Positions 15,428 through 25,078 are shown, counted from the stretch's first letter. The stretch is 59,590 nucleotides of DNA from an uncultured Burkholderiales bacterium (GCA_903864315.1 CAIPFK010000010.1:1-59590); one strand, 5' to 3'. Numbers and translations: made by a program. Notes: generated from the sequence alone by a model not told the origin.

Positions 15428-16968
15428 AGAAAACAGGGTTGCTCTCAGCTGTTTCAGTCATTCATGATTGGAGGACTGCTTGTATCCAAGCCGTCCTTGA
15501 ATTCACAATACGCGCCTCACGACCAGTCTTGGTGATGTTGGTGGTGACTTTGCTCTCTTGTGGAGGAGGGGGCGGTCTGGTTGCCTCTCTCACCGCTCCG
15601 GGTGGTGTGGGCAGTGGTGGCACAGGAATTGTTGAGGGGTTGATCGCAGGTTTTGGCAGTGTCATTGTTGATGGCGTTGAGTATGACGACAGTGCTGCCG
15701 TGAGTCAAACCGAGGATGAAGAGGGGAAGTACTCGCCCACGCAAACCAAATTGGGACAACGCGTGACGCTCACCCAATCACTTGCCGGTGTGGCCAATGT
15801 CATCAATGTTGTTCCATTGTTGCGAGGCCCCATCAATGCATCGCTGCAAGGCAACTATTTCCAAGTCATGCATCAATGGGTGCAAGTGCTGCCTCAAAGC
15901 ACGGCGAGTGGAAACGCCACGGTGCTCGATGGATTGGCCAATTTGAACGCACTGCAGTCCAGTGCAATGGTGCAGGTGTATGGCATATGGGTTTTTGATG
16001 CCAATAAAAATGCGTATGTCTTGCAGGCGTCTAGGATTGAATTGCTCAGCACCCCACCCACTTACTATCTTGTGAGTGGCTTGGTGCTGGGTCGCAGCAA
16101 CAATGATTTACAAATCAATCAGCCCTCCATTGCCCCACAAATTCACCCACTCAACGCATTGCCCCAGAGCATTGCCCTGGGCACACTGGTGAGAGCCTGG
16201 GTCCAAGCCGCAACGCTTGGCAACACCAGTGGCAACGTTTTTCAGGCCACTCGCGTGGTCGATGCCACTCCCGCGACTTCCAATGGTCAGACTTTATTGA
16301 TCAGTGTTCCTGCTCAGGCCAGCAATGTCCAAAACGGACAACTTCAAACCCAAGGTTTGAACCTTCAAATACCCCCGGCCTTGGCAGCCCAAATGCCGCA
16401 AAGTTCATCCCTGGTGCAACTGAGTGTGATCAACACCAATGGCGTACTCACCGTCATGAAAGTCAACACACCGAGCAACACCCCTGCATTGCAAGCCCAA
16501 GTCGGTGGGCAAGTGCAAATCAAAGGCGCCATCCCCTGGATTGCCAATCCGCCCACCATCAACATGCGCGGCACCTTGGTCGTGGGAACCAATGCCCCAG
16601 GCGTCATCAATCAAACTTGTCCCGCCCAAAATGTCTCCAATCCCGTGCAAGTCGACATCATCGCCAATTTGGGCCCCCCAGGTTCACCTTTGGTGGCCCA
16701 ATCGGTGACGTGCACCTTGACACCACCGACTCAATCGGTGATTCAGCAGTCGGGCTATTTACTGAGCTACACAAAAGATTTGTCCACGCTCACATTCTCA
16801 ATTGCGGGCAGTCCTGTTTCCATGGCGTTGATGGCTGGCACCGTGCTGCCCCCGCCACCCAATGATTTGCCAAACTTGGTGAAGAACAAAACACCCTTGA
16901 CCATTCAATACCAAGTGATCAATTCGGTCAACCAGATTCGAGACTTTCAGCCCCCACCGCCCAATTGA
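15424..16968 (+). CDS. DUF5666-type lipoprotein
   Basis: A 514-aa exported protein. A hydrophobic stretch ends in a lipobox (VTLLS-C at about residue 46, followed by five Gly), so it should be a lipid-anchored envelope protein. The n-region before it is long (about 33 aa), and a later TTG could be the start, but the ATGA overlap with DUF6502 favours the ATG at 15424. After a Gly/Ser/Thr-rich linker comes GFGSVIVDGVEYDDSAA, the hallmark of DUF5666 domains. The rest is rich in Asn, Gln, Ser, Thr and Val, poor in charge, and probably a series of small beta-barrel repeats. It ends in a PPPPN tail. The function of the family is unknown. Confidence 0.75.
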   Translation: MKKTGLLSAVSVIHDWRTACIQAVLEFTIRASRPVLVMLVVTLLSCGGGGGLVASLTAPGGVGSGGTGIVEGLIAGFGSVIVDGVEYDDSAAVSQTEDEEGKYSPTQTKLGQRVTLTQSLAGVANVINVVPLLRGPINASLQGNYFQVMHQWVQVLPQSTASGNATVLDGLANLNALQSSAMVQVYGIWVFDANKNAYVLQASRIELLSTPPTYYLVSGLVLGRSNNDLQINQPSIAPQIHPLNALPQSIALGTLVRAWVQAATLGNTSGNVFQATRVVDATPATSNGQTLLISVPAQASNVQNGQLQTQGLNLQIPPALAAQMPQSSSLVQLSVINTNGVLTVMKVNTPSNTPALQAQVGGQVQIKGAIPWIANPPTINMRGTLVVGTNAPGVINQTCPAQNVSNPVQVDIIANLGPPGSPLVAQSVTCTLTPPTQSVIQQSGYLLSYTKDLSTLTFSIAGSPVSMALMAGTVLPPPPNDLPNLVKNKTPLTIQYQVINSVNQIRDFQPPPPN

Positions 16969-17089
16969 AGTGATGGATGCAAAGCACTGCATTGCACTGA
17001 ACTGAACGTCTCCAACCCAACCCCTGTGAAACCCCAAGCAACTGGATGATTTGTATTCAACAACAGTCCACTTTTTTTAGGAAACACAC

Positions 17090-18496
17090 ATGAAGCATGA
17101 TTTCAACCCCAGCTCTTATTTTGTCAAAGGCCAGCATTGGCTCTTGATGGTCACAATGTCGGGCCTCATGGCTTGGTCAACGTCTGCGCAGTCTCAAAAC
17201 ACGAACGCACCAACACCAGGACGAGGAGCACCACCTGCACAGCCTGTGGCCCCCACACCTGCACCGACTGCAACGGCAGTCACACTCCAGAGTTTGGGAG
17301 AGAAGATTTTCAATGACCGAAATCTCTCTCAACCCGCAGGCACCGCTTGTGCGAACTGCCACAACCCCGCGACTGGTTTTTCCAGTCTCAATGGCTCAAA
17401 AATCGGTGTTCCAATTGGTAGCACGCCCAATTCGTTTGGTATTCGCAATGCCATGCAAAACGCCTACAGCTCTTTCGTGCCCAGTTTTTCTTTCCGCGTT
17501 TTGGGCGCCGATACAGACCCCATGGGTGGACTCTTTTGGGATGGACGTGCTGATACATTGGCGACCCAAGCCATGGCACCTTTATTAGCCAGTGCAGAGA
17601 TGAACAATGCCAATGCAGCCCAAGTGGTTGCCAAAGTAAAAGCCTCCAATTACGCCAAAGACATGAACGTGCTCTTTGGTGCGAATGTATTCAATAACGC
17701 CGACTCAGCGTTTCAAGCCATTGCCCAAGCCATTGCGGCATTTGAGAAAAGCCCTGCGCTTAACGCGTTCAATTCCAAATACGATCAGTTTATAAAAGGA
17801 CAAGTCACACTGAGTGCGTCCGAGCAAAGTGGGATGAAATTGTTCATGGATCCCAACAAGGGCAATTGCGCCTCTTGCCATTTGATGAACCCCCAATCCC
17901 AAAAACCGAGCGACAATTTATTCACGGATTTTGCAATGTACGCAACAGGAATCCCCAGAAATTCCAAAATTCCTGCCAATGCCAATCCCTCCTATTTTGA
18001 CTTGGGGCTTTGTGGCCCCAATCGCAGCAAACCTGCGCTGAGCGCCAATGTCCCTGCGGGGGTCACGGTTGAGCAGTTTTGTGGTGCTTTTCGCATGCCG
18101 TCTTTGAGAAACGTTGCGCAGCGGGAGTTCTTCATGCACAACGGCGTATTCACCAACTTGACCGAAGTGGTCAGTTTTTATGCCACCCGCAACTCCAACC
18201 CCAAGCGTTGGTATGGCCCAGCGGGCGTGCCCAATGATTTGCCCATAGCATATTTGACGAACATTGTGAGTGACCGAGCACCCTTTAATAAAAAAGCCGC
18301 CGATGGCCCAGCGCTCAATGCAAGCGAAGTGGGCGATGTGGTGGCCTTCCTCAGAACGTTGTCGGATGCCCCTTCACCCCAAGCCCCACCCCCCGTTGGC
18401 CCATCGGGTCCTGGCGCAGTTGGATTGAACCCATTTGCAGCACCGGCACCAGCAACCCCCCCATTGCCCTTGGCCAACGTTGCAAATGGACGGTGA
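17090..18496 (+). CDS. Di-haem cytochrome c peroxidase-like (MauG/CcpA family) protein
   Basis: A 468-aa exported protein with two c-type haem sites: CANCH (C87, C90, H91) and CASCH (C260, C263, H264). Other family blocks are FWDGRADTLATQAMAPL, with the Trp expected between the haems, RMPSLRNVAQREFFMHNGVF, with a candidate Met ligand, and the closing VGDVVAFLRTL. The signal peptide ends near SAQSQ (about residue 35). Unlike classical CcpA, it has a Pro/Ala/Thr-rich linker of about 30 residues before the first haem domain and a 45-residue Pro/Ala/Gly tail. AGGAAA lies 7 bases before the ATG. It follows the DUF5666 gene by 121 bases. Reduction of peroxide or oxidation of a protein substrate is possible; the substrate is not known. 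Confidence 0.88.
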   Translation: MKHDFNPSSYFVKGQHWLLMVTMSGLMAWSTSAQSQNTNAPTPGRGAPPAQPVAPTPAPTATAVTLQSLGEKIFNDRNLSQPAGTACANCHNPATGFSSLNGSKIGVPIGSTPNSFGIRNAMQNAYSSFVPSFSFRVLGADTDPMGGLFWDGRADTLATQAMAPLLASAEMNNANAAQVVAKVKASNYAKDMNVLFGANVFNNADSAFQAIAQAIAAFEKSPALNAFNSKYDQFIKGQVTLSASEQSGMKLFMDPNKGNCASCHLMNPQSQKPSDNLFTDFAMYATGIPRNSKIPANANPSYFDLGLCGPNRSKPALSANVPAGVTVEQFCGAFRMPSLRNVAQREFFMHNGVFTNLTEVVSFYATRNSNPKRWYGPAGVPNDLPIAYLTNIVSDRAPFNKKAADGPALNASEVGDVVAFLRTLSDAPSPQAPPPVGPSGPGAVGLNPFAAPAPATPPLPLANVANGR

Positions 18497-18570
18497 CTTT
18501 CAACAATCCCTTGAGGTTTGAGCCACGCCATCTCGCGCGCTCTTTGCCATGCTTTGCAACCACCATGCGT

Positions 18571-20655
18571 TCAAGACGTTGGTACCGTCTCACTCATGCC
18601 TTGGTGTCTGAGCAGAGCGTCCATTTCGGGCGCGCGGCCTCGAAAGGCGATGAAGGACTCCAGTGCGGGCCGAGAGCCGCCCACTTGCAAAATTTCTTGC
18701 AAGAAACGCTGGCCCGTTTGCGGATCAAAGTCACCCCTGTCTGTCATCGAGTCTTCAAAGGCGCCATAGGCATCGGCACTCAAGACTTCGGCCCATTTGT
18801 AGCTGTAGTACCCAGCAGCGTAGCCGCCGCTGAAAATGTGGCTAAAGCTGTGAGCACTCCTCACCCAGGCCGGGGAGGGGATGACGCTCACCTGTGCTTT
18901 AATGCCAGAGAGCAGCGCTTGGACATCTTGCACGGGAGTGGCTTGGCTGTGCAACTGCATGTCAAAGAGGGCAAACTCCACTTGTCTTAAGGTTTGAAGC
19001 CCACTTTGATAATTTCTTGCTTTGAGCATTCGATCAAAGAGTGCCTTGGGCATGCGCTCGCCTGTCAGAGCGTGCTCGGTCATGGGCTCCACCACCGACC
19101 ACTCCCAACAAAAATTCTCCATCCATTGGCTGGGCAACTCCACCGCATCCCACTCCACACCGTTGATGCCAGAGACATCGCGCACGTTCACTTTAGAGAG
19201 CATGTGGTGCAGTCCATGACCGAATTCATGGAACAAGGTGATGACGTCGTCATGGGTGAGGGTGGCGGCTGTTGTACTCGTGGCGTTGGCGAAGTTGCAC
19301 ACCAAGTGGGCGATGGGTTTTTGCAACGTGCCCACGTCAGGTCTGAGCCAACGGCATTGCGCGTCGTCCATCCATGCACCGCCACGCTTGCTTTGCCTGG
19401 CGAAGGGGTCGAGGTAAAACTGTGCGACCAACTCTGCGCCTTGGGTGATGTTGTAAAACCGAACGTCTTCATGCCAAACGTGGGTCTGGGTTTGAGAGAT
19501 GCTCACGCCAAAGAGTTTTTGAATGAGTCCGAAGAGTCCCGTCAAGACGCTCTCAAATGGGAAGTAGGCCTTCACCTCTTGCTCACTGAATGCGTAACGC
19601 GCTTCTTTGAGTTTTTCGCCAATGAAGGTCCAGTCCCAGGCTTGCGGCTCATGGATACCCATCTCTTTGGCATATGTTTTGAGGTCGGCTAAATCTTGCA
19701 GCGCATGGGGCTTGGCACGGCGAGCCAGCGTTTGCAAGAAGTCGATCACCTCGCTTGCCGATTGGGCCATCTTGGGCTCAAGCGAGAGGGCTGCAAAGTG
19801 CTCAAAGCCCAGCAACTGAGATTCTTGGTGACGCAAGCGCAAAATCTCTTGCATCACCGTGGTGTTGTCAAACACCAAGGCGCTGGTCTCGGCTTGGTCC
19901 GAGGCCCGGGTTTGATAAGCTTGGTAGAGTTTGTGGCGCAGTTGAGGATTTTGAGCGTATTGCATCACTGGCAAATAGCAAGGCATTTTCAAGCTCATGC
20001 GATACCCGTCTTGACCCTGGGCCAAGGCGGACTCATGGGCGGCTTGGATCACGTCCTCAGGCAAGCCATCAAGTTCTGAGCGCGTTGCCAGATAAAACCA
20101 TGCGTCGGTCGCATCGAGCACGTTTTCGCTGAATTTTTGCGTCAATTGCGCGAGTTGCTCTTGCACTTGGGCGTACTGCACTTGGTCCTCGCCCTTGAGT
20201 TGAGCGCCACCCAAGATGAAGTTGCGCAAGGCCAATTTCAGCGCTTGATGTGCATGCGGGTGCAAGGCGTCGGTTGAGACGCAGGCGTATTTTTTGAACA
20301 ACTCTTCGTTCGAACCCAATTGTGTCCAAAACTCAGTGACCTTTGGGAGAACTTGGTTGTAAGCCAGTCGAAACGCTGCAGAGTCCATGACGGCGTTCAA
20401 GTGATTGATCATTCCCCAAGCTCGGCTCAAGCGCTCAACGGGGACATCCAAGTGCAACTCGATGGAGTCCCAATCGGCCTTGAAGTCTGGCGTCAAGACA
20501 TGTCCAAGGGCTGCTTGGGCGGCTTGAATGAGGCCGTCCATGGCGGGTTCAATGTGTTCGGCTTTGACTTCATCAAAACGCGCCGGTGACACAAAGTCTA
20601 GCAAAGGATTGGACTGCAGTGGCGCTTGGGCTGGAGTGGTGGTGTTGGCGTTCAC
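18571..20655 (-). CDS. prlC: Oligopeptidase A (M3 family metallopeptidase)
   Basis: A 694-aa cytoplasmic zinc peptidase that degrades oligopeptides, including cleaved signal peptides. The zinc motif is HEFGH (H476 to H480) in TLFHEFGHGLHHMLS. The third ligand lies in the following block VEWDAVELPSQWMENF, with the Glu in the usual place. Length is typical for the M3A family. The start is the ATG at 20653-20655, 15 bases after the folD stop, so the two genes form an operon. This gene pair upstream of the two-component genes is, as far as I recall, usual for Comamonadaceae. Confidence 0.95.
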   Translation of the reverse strand: MNANTTTPAQAPLQSNPLLDFVSPARFDEVKAEHIEPAMDGLIQAAQAALGHVLTPDFKADWDSIELHLDVPVERLSRAWGMINHLNAVMDSAAFRLAYNQVLPKVTEFWTQLGSNEELFKKYACVSTDALHPHAHQALKLALRNFILGGAQLKGEDQVQYAQVQEQLAQLTQKFSENVLDATDAWFYLATRSELDGLPEDVIQAAHESALAQGQDGYRMSLKMPCYLPVMQYAQNPQLRHKLYQAYQTRASDQAETSALVFDNTTVMQEILRLRHQESQLLGFEHFAALSLEPKMAQSASEVIDFLQTLARRAKPHALQDLADLKTYAKEMGIHEPQAWDWTFIGEKLKEARYAFSEQEVKAYFPFESVLTGLFGLIQKLFGVSISQTQTHVWHEDVRFYNITQGAELVAQFYLDPFARQSKRGGAWMDDAQCRWLRPDVGTLQKPIAHLVCNFANATSTTAATLTHDDVITLFHEFGHGLHHMLSKVNVRDVSGINGVEWDAVELPSQWMENFCWEWSVVEPMTEHALTGERMPKALFDRMLKARNYQSGLQTLRQVEFALFDMQLHSQATPVQDVQALLSGIKAQVSVIPSPAWVRSAHSFSHIFSGGYAAGYYSYKWAEVLSADAYGAFEDSMTDRGDFDPQTGQRFLQEILQVGGSRPALESFIAFRGRAPEMDALLRHQGMSETVPTS

Positions 20656-20670
20656 GGTGAAATCAAGCCT

Positions 20671-21531
20671 TCAGTGTTGGGAATCAAGGATGGATTGGGC
20701 TGCGTCCAAGGTATTGGCCAAGAGCATGGTGATGGTCATGGGCCCCACGCCACCGGGAACGGGGGTGATGAAAGAGGCCACTTGTTTGACCCCTTCAAAG
20801 TCCACGTCCCCGCACAACTTGCCTTGGTCGTCTCGGTTCATGCCCACATCGATCACCACGGCCCCAGGTTTGACCATGTCCGCGGTGATCAAGTGCCGAA
20901 TGCCCACGGCAGCCACGAGCACATCGGCTTGCAAGGTGAGGGCCTTGAGGTTGGCAGTTTGACTGTGGCAAATCGAAACCGTTGCATTGCGTTGCAAAAG
21001 CATCAAGGCCATCGGTTTGCCCACAATGTTCGATCGTCCCACCACCACCGCATGTTTGCCAGTCAAATCATAGCCAATGGAGTCGAGCATTTTCAAGCAG
21101 CCGTGAGGCGTGCAAGGCCAATAGCCCTTGGCGCCACACATCAAGGCACCCGCACTCTCCAAGTGAAAACCATCCACATCCTTTTGAGCCGAGATCGCTT
21201 GGATCACCGCTTGGGGATCAATTTGTTTGGGCAGCGGCAGTTGCACCAAAATGCCATGGATGCTGGGGTCGGTATTGAGTCGCTCAATTTCGCCCAGCAA
21301 CTGCGCTTGCGTCATGCCGGCATCAAACTGCAGCATGAGCGAATGCATGCCGATGTCTTTGCAGGCGAGGACTTTATTTTTGACATAGACCTGACTGGCA
21401 GGATTGTCGCCCACCAAGATCACGGCCAAGCCTGGTGTGATGCCATTCTCGACCAATTGTTTGACGCGTTGGCCGTAATCAAGTCTGAAGCTGTGCGAGA
21501 GTTGTCGTCCGTCAATGATGTGTGCGCTCAT
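20671..21531 (-). CDS. folD: Bifunctional methylenetetrahydrofolate dehydrogenase/cyclohydrolase
   Basis: A 286-aa cytoplasmic enzyme of one-carbon metabolism. It oxidises 5,10-methylene-THF with NADP and hydrolyses the product to 10-formyl-THF. It has the signatures [16 protein letters not shown] (catalytic Tyr and Lys), [20 protein letters not shown], the NADP site [16 protein letters not shown], and [18 protein letters not shown]. The ATG at 21529-21531 gives the standard FolD length; the frame is open a further 97 codons upstream, but this is not family sequence. It is followed closely by prlC. Confidence 0.96.
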   Translation of the reverse strand: MSAHIIDGRQLSHSFRLDYGQRVKQLVENGITPGLAVILVGDNPASQVYVKNKVLACKDIGMHSLMLQFDAGMTQAQLLGEIERLNTDPSIHGILVQLPLPKQIDPQAVIQAISAQKDVDGFHLESAGALMCGAKGYWPCTPHGCLKMLDSIGYDLTGKHAVVVGRSNIVGKPMALMLLQRNATVSICHSQTANLKALTLQADVLVAAVGIRHLITADMVKPGAVVIDVGMNRDDQGKLCGDVDFEGVKQVASFITPVPGGVGPMTITMLLANTLDAAQSILDSQH

Positions 21532-21622
21532 GGCTGGTGTGTTGCTCTTGTGAAGCGATGTGTTGGAGTGAATCGTCAAGTCACTGGGTTGTCGTGATGG
21601 GGCCAGGTCAGCCCCAAAAGGA

Positions 21623-21662
21623 AAGCCTCCAGGCCAGACACAGGGTCTGGAGCTCGAGGCTT
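21623..21662 (-). terminator. Terminator-like hairpin after the two-component operon
   Basis: On the minus strand a nested hairpin (AAGCCTC / GAGGCTT outside, CCAGAC / GTCTGG inside) follows the response-regulator stop by about 25 bases and is followed by TTTCCTTTT-type sequence. The interrupted T-tract makes it moderate rather than strong. It separates the regulator genes from folD-prlC. Confidence 0.5.
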
Positions 21663-21685
21663 GGGGAGAGGGGGGCGGAAAAAAT

Positions 21686-22318
21686 TTACGCCGTTGCTTT
21701 AGGGGTGGTCGAGCCCAAAGCGATTTTGAGCAAGTCGGCCACCGTGTTGGCGTTGAGTTTTTCCATGATATTGGCGCGGTGAGCTTCAACGGTTTTGATG
21801 CTGATGCCCAAATCGTCAGCAATTTGTTTGTTCAAACGCCCCGCGACGATGCGCTCGAGGACTTGGGATTCGCGGCTGGTGAGCTTGGACATCAACGCAT
21901 CGCGAGAGGCGGCTTGTTGGTGTCCGGCAAACGATTCTTTGGCTTTTTCAAGCATTTGCTCCACCAAAGGCACAAGATCCTCTTCTTTGAAGGGCTTTTG
22001 GATGAAATCCATCGCGCCTTTTTTCATGGTGTCAACGGCCATGGGCACATCACCGTGCCCAGTGATGAAAACCACGGGGAGGGGGGAGTTTTTTTCGGTG
22101 AGTTTTTCTTGAAGCTCCAAGCCACTCATGCCACCCATGCGGATGTCCACAATCAAGCACGCGACTTCTCTGGGGTCGTAACGATTGAGAAAGGTCTCGG
22201 CTGAGTCAAAACAGCGAACTCGGTAATCCTTGCCCTCCAAGAGCCACTGCAACGAGTCGCGAACGGCCTCGTCATCGTCGACCACATAAACCGTGCCTTT
22301 TTTTGGAATCAAGCTCAT
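21686..22318 (-). CDS. Response regulator, FixJ/NarL-type (receiver + LuxR-type HTH)
   Basis: A 210-aa cytoplasmic transcription factor. The receiver domain has the acidic pocket [11 protein letters not shown], phospho-acceptor D58 in [21 protein letters not shown] (Thr switch) and K108 in FIQKPF. The C-terminal HTH is LuxR/FixJ-like: [20 protein letters not shown], then [20 protein letters not shown]. The second of two adjacent ATGs (22316-22318) is best spaced from the GGGGGA site; a GTG at 22336 is also in frame. It follows the sensor kinase gene on the same strand by 55 bases. By family it resembles FixJ/DctR/TtrR regulators. The target genes are unknown; aceE, divergent from this operon, is a candidate. 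Confidence 0.93.
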   Translation of the reverse strand: MSLIPKKGTVYVVDDDEAVRDSLQWLLEGKDYRVRCFDSAETFLNRYDPREVACLIVDIRMGGMSGLELQEKLTEKNSPLPVVFITGHGDVPMAVDTMKKGAMDFIQKPFKEEDLVPLVEQMLEKAKESFAGHQQAASRDALMSKLTSRESQVLERIVAGRLNKQIADDLGISIKTVEAHRANIMEKLNANTVADLLKIALGSTTPKATA

Positions 22319-22373
22319 CATCTGTCCCCCAATCACCAGTAATTTTGAAATACAAGACCTCTAAGTGTATCGC

Positions 22374-24890
22374 TTAATGGGCCACCAACTCTTCGTGAGC
22401 AGGCAGCCAAAAGGAAAAGCAGCACCCAATGACCTCTTCGCCATTGTAGAGGTTTTGCGCTTGCATGCGACCCTGGTGGGATTCGACAATGCTGCGGCAC
22501 AAATTGAGCCCAATGCCCATGCCTTCAGTTTTGGTGGAAAAGAAGGCCTCAAAGAGGCGCTCGAGCGCTTCTGGAGCCAAGCCCAAGCCTGAGTCGGTCA
22601 CAGAGAATTCGATCACTTGTTGCGAGTCGATCGTTTGCGGGGTGACTTTCATCTCCACATGGCGATGGGAGCTGTCGCGTTTGGCGTTGTCAATGGACTC
22701 GGCCGAGTTGCGAAGCAAATTGACCAGCACTTGTTCAATCAAGATGGGCTCGACCATGACAGGTGGCAAGCTCGCTGAGATGTAGTGGGTGAGCTTGACT
22801 TGGCGGCGTTTGAATTCAATCTCGGTGAGCTCGACCGCTTCCATCACGATCATGCCAATGTTGGCCAGGCTGCGATTGGGCTCGCTTCTTTTGACAAAAC
22901 TTCGAATGCGCTGAATGATTTGACCCGCGCGCTGGGCTTGGTGTGAGGTTTTCTCCAGCGCCAAAAGAAGGTCCTCCTCGCGCAATTGACCGCTTTTGAT
23001 GCGCGAGACGATGCCTGTGCAGTAGTTGCTGATGGCCGTGAGCGGTTGGTTGAGCTCATGCGCCACGCTTGAGGCCATCTCCCCCATGGTCACCAAGCGA
23101 CTCAAGGACTGGGCGCGTTCGGTTTGAAGGGCTTGCTGCTCCTCGGCTTGGCGACGCGGGGTGATGTCAGTGGCGATGATCATTTGTGCCAAACGCCCAT
23201 CCACCCAATTCAGATAACGCGAGCGCACCTCCAGCCATTTGGCCAAGCTGGGGATGAAAATTTCGGCATTTTCCGATAAAGTGCGCTCCAGGTTCTGCGA
23301 CGGCAGTCCAGCCAAGTCGTCAGCGTCTTGGGCCAGATTGTTCATCATCTGAATGGACTCGAAGGCTTCATCGATCAGTTGCAGATGGCCTTCGCTTTTG
23401 GCGCCAAACCACTGGCGATACAACTTGTTGGTAAAAAGCATCTCGCTCGACCCAATGGGGGTGACCGAGACCGATGCATCCAAGGCTTCAAGGACGGTGG
23501 TGAAGCGCTCATAAGAGGCCGAGAGCTGTTGGCGAATTCGATTGGGCTCGGTGATGTCGGTCATGGACGTCATCCAGCCCGATTGCGAGCCCTTGGCGTC
23601 AACCAAAGGCGAGACGTAGAGTCGCGCATCAAAGAGGGTGCCGTCGCGGCGCTTGACTCTCACTTGTAGGCCTGTTTGGGTGTGGTTGCCACTGAGCTCT
23701 TCGGCCAACTTGGCCGCCAAGACTTCTCGGTCTGCATCGGGCCAATAGGGAAAGGGCGGATATTGACCCACCAAGTCCTCTTCGGCCCAGCCCGTCATTT
23801 GACAAAAGGCCGCATTCACGTAGGTGATGCACCCATTCATGTCCATGGCTCGCATGCCAGTCAGCACCGAGTTCTCCATGGCTCTTCTGAAATTGGTCTC
23901 GGCCACCAGGGCTTGCTGGGCTTGAAGGCGCCGGCGTGTATGGCGCCACGTGCCAATGAGCATCCAAGCTGTGAGCAAGCTGAGCAAGGTGATCATCCAA
24001 AAGAGTCCATTGCCAATCACCCCCTGAGAGGTGCGAAACGCCTGGGCTTTGAGAACCAAGCCGTTGCCCACAGGCACAATCGGAACCTCATAGTGATAGG
24101 GGGGTTTGATCCATGGCGCCAAATAGGCGGCGCGAACGCTGGGCTTGATCACTTGGCCACTGAGCAAGTGCTGATTGGCATCCCAAATCGAGATGGCGAC
24201 GCGGTCGATGACTTCGGGTGGGATGACAAAGCGCAAGAGGCCGTCGATTTTGTATTCGACTAAAAAAACGCCATTGAAGTTGCCCTTGTCGACAAACGGC
24301 ACCAAGAGTTGGAGTTGAGGCTCTGGGGAATCGCTGCCCAAGGCGTCGCTGCTGCTGGGGGGGGCATACGCGAGTTGCTGGCGGTGCTTGACCCACTCAA
24401 ATGTTCGGATCAAGCTGGGGGTTTTGAGCGTATCGCCCAAGAGATGGATTTGTGGGTTTTGAACACCCGAGCCGGCATAGGAATATTTCACGCGCATCTT
24501 CGCATCAAGCCAACTCACCGCCGACACTTCGGGGTAGTGGGAGACGATGGAACTCGCTTGTTTGAGAAAGTCCAAGTCGGCGACCTCACCAGTGGCAATA
24601 TCGCGAGACAAGCGAAGCACCTGCTCTTGGCGCTCCAAGAGTCGAATTCTCAGTCGTTGCTGGGCGTATTCGATGTCACGGCGCACGGTTTCTTCTTCAC
24701 GCAAAATCTCTTCGTAGCGCAAGTAGCCAAACGCCGTGGCGATGGCGGCAAAGAAAAAGATGACGGCCGTCAACGGCGCCATGAGGGCAAACCGGTCTTG
24801 GCGACTTGGACTTTGGCTGCGCCACCACTTGGTCCAAGTCTTCAAAATGACTTTCAAGGGTGAGCGGATCGTGTGCATGAGACTGAGCAT
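22374..24890 (-). CDS. PAS-domain sensor histidine kinase (DctS/FixL-like)
   Basis: An 838-aa inner-membrane sensor. There are two membrane segments (about 36-58 and 297-316) enclosing a 240-residue periplasmic region (two-helix start, then VSAVSWLDAKMRVKYSYAGS), which looks like a dCache/PAS-type sensor. Two cytoplasmic PAS domains follow (about 330-455, with ITYVNAAFCQMTGW; and about 460-580). The HisKA domain has H611 in SSVAHELNQPLTAIS, and the ATPase has LLRNSAESIDNA (N box), DSGLGLAPEALERLFEAFFS and GMGIGL. HELNQPL with a FixJ partner is typical of the DctS/FixL group, which senses C4-dicarboxylates, redox state or oxygen. The signal is not known here. Start at 24890; ATG 24878 is the alternative. 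Confidence 0.93.
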   Translation of the reverse strand: MLSLMHTIRSPLKVILKTWTKWWRSQSPSRQDRFALMAPLTAVIFFFAAIATAFGYLRYEEILREEETVRRDIEYAQQRLRIRLLERQEQVLRLSRDIATGEVADLDFLKQASSIVSHYPEVSAVSWLDAKMRVKYSYAGSGVQNPQIHLLGDTLKTPSLIRTFEWVKHRQQLAYAPPSSSDALGSDSPEPQLQLLVPFVDKGNFNGVFLVEYKIDGLLRFVIPPEVIDRVAISIWDANQHLLSGQVIKPSVRAAYLAPWIKPPYHYEVPIVPVGNGLVLKAQAFRTSQGVIGNGLFWMITLLSLLTAWMLIGTWRHTRRRLQAQQALVAETNFRRAMENSVLTGMRAMDMNGCITYVNAAFCQMTGWAEEDLVGQYPPFPYWPDADREVLAAKLAEELSGNHTQTGLQVRVKRRDGTLFDARLYVSPLVDAKGSQSGWMTSMTDITEPNRIRQQLSASYERFTTVLEALDASVSVTPIGSSEMLFTNKLYRQWFGAKSEGHLQLIDEAFESIQMMNNLAQDADDLAGLPSQNLERTLSENAEIFIPSLAKWLEVRSRYLNWVDGRLAQMIIATDITPRRQAEEQQALQTERAQSLSRLVTMGEMASSVAHELNQPLTAISNYCTGIVSRIKSGQLREEDLLLALEKTSHQAQRAGQIIQRIRSFVKRSEPNRSLANIGMIVMEAVELTEIEFKRRQVKLTHYISASLPPVMVEPILIEQVLVNLLRNSAESIDNAKRDSSHRHVEMKVTPQTIDSQQVIEFSVTDSGLGLAPEALERLFEAFFSTKTEGMGIGLNLCRSIVESHQGRMQAQNLYNGEEVIGCCFSFWLPAHEELVAH

Positions 24891-25008
24891 CCCTGCATTT
24901 TAGTGTCACTTGAATGGGCAGCAGGATATTGAGTTCAGAGCACAGGATTGGAACAGTCGGGATAGAATTGTCTTAAAAATTTCATAATATAAAAACTACT
25001 GGCATAAT

Positions 25009-25036
25009 TTGAAATAGTCTTGTTTCGTGTGATAAT
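25009..25036 (+). promoter_or_regulatory. Sigma-70 type promoter of the pyruvate dehydrogenase operon
   Basis: TTGAAA (25009-25014), a 16-base spacer, then GATAAT (25031-25036). The predicted transcript start is near 25043, leaving a leader of about 36 bases with the CAGGAGA ribosome site. The DNA just upstream (24975-25008) is very AT-rich and could serve as an UP element. Confidence 0.55.
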
Positions 25037-25078
25037 GCTGAAAAAATAGACCTTCCTCAAGACCACAGGAGACAAGCC

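Noticed and set aside
21532-21822. 97-codon N-terminal extension of FolD
   Set aside because: The extension overlaps the response-regulator gene and is unlike FolD; the ATG at 21529-21531 gives the exact family N-terminus.
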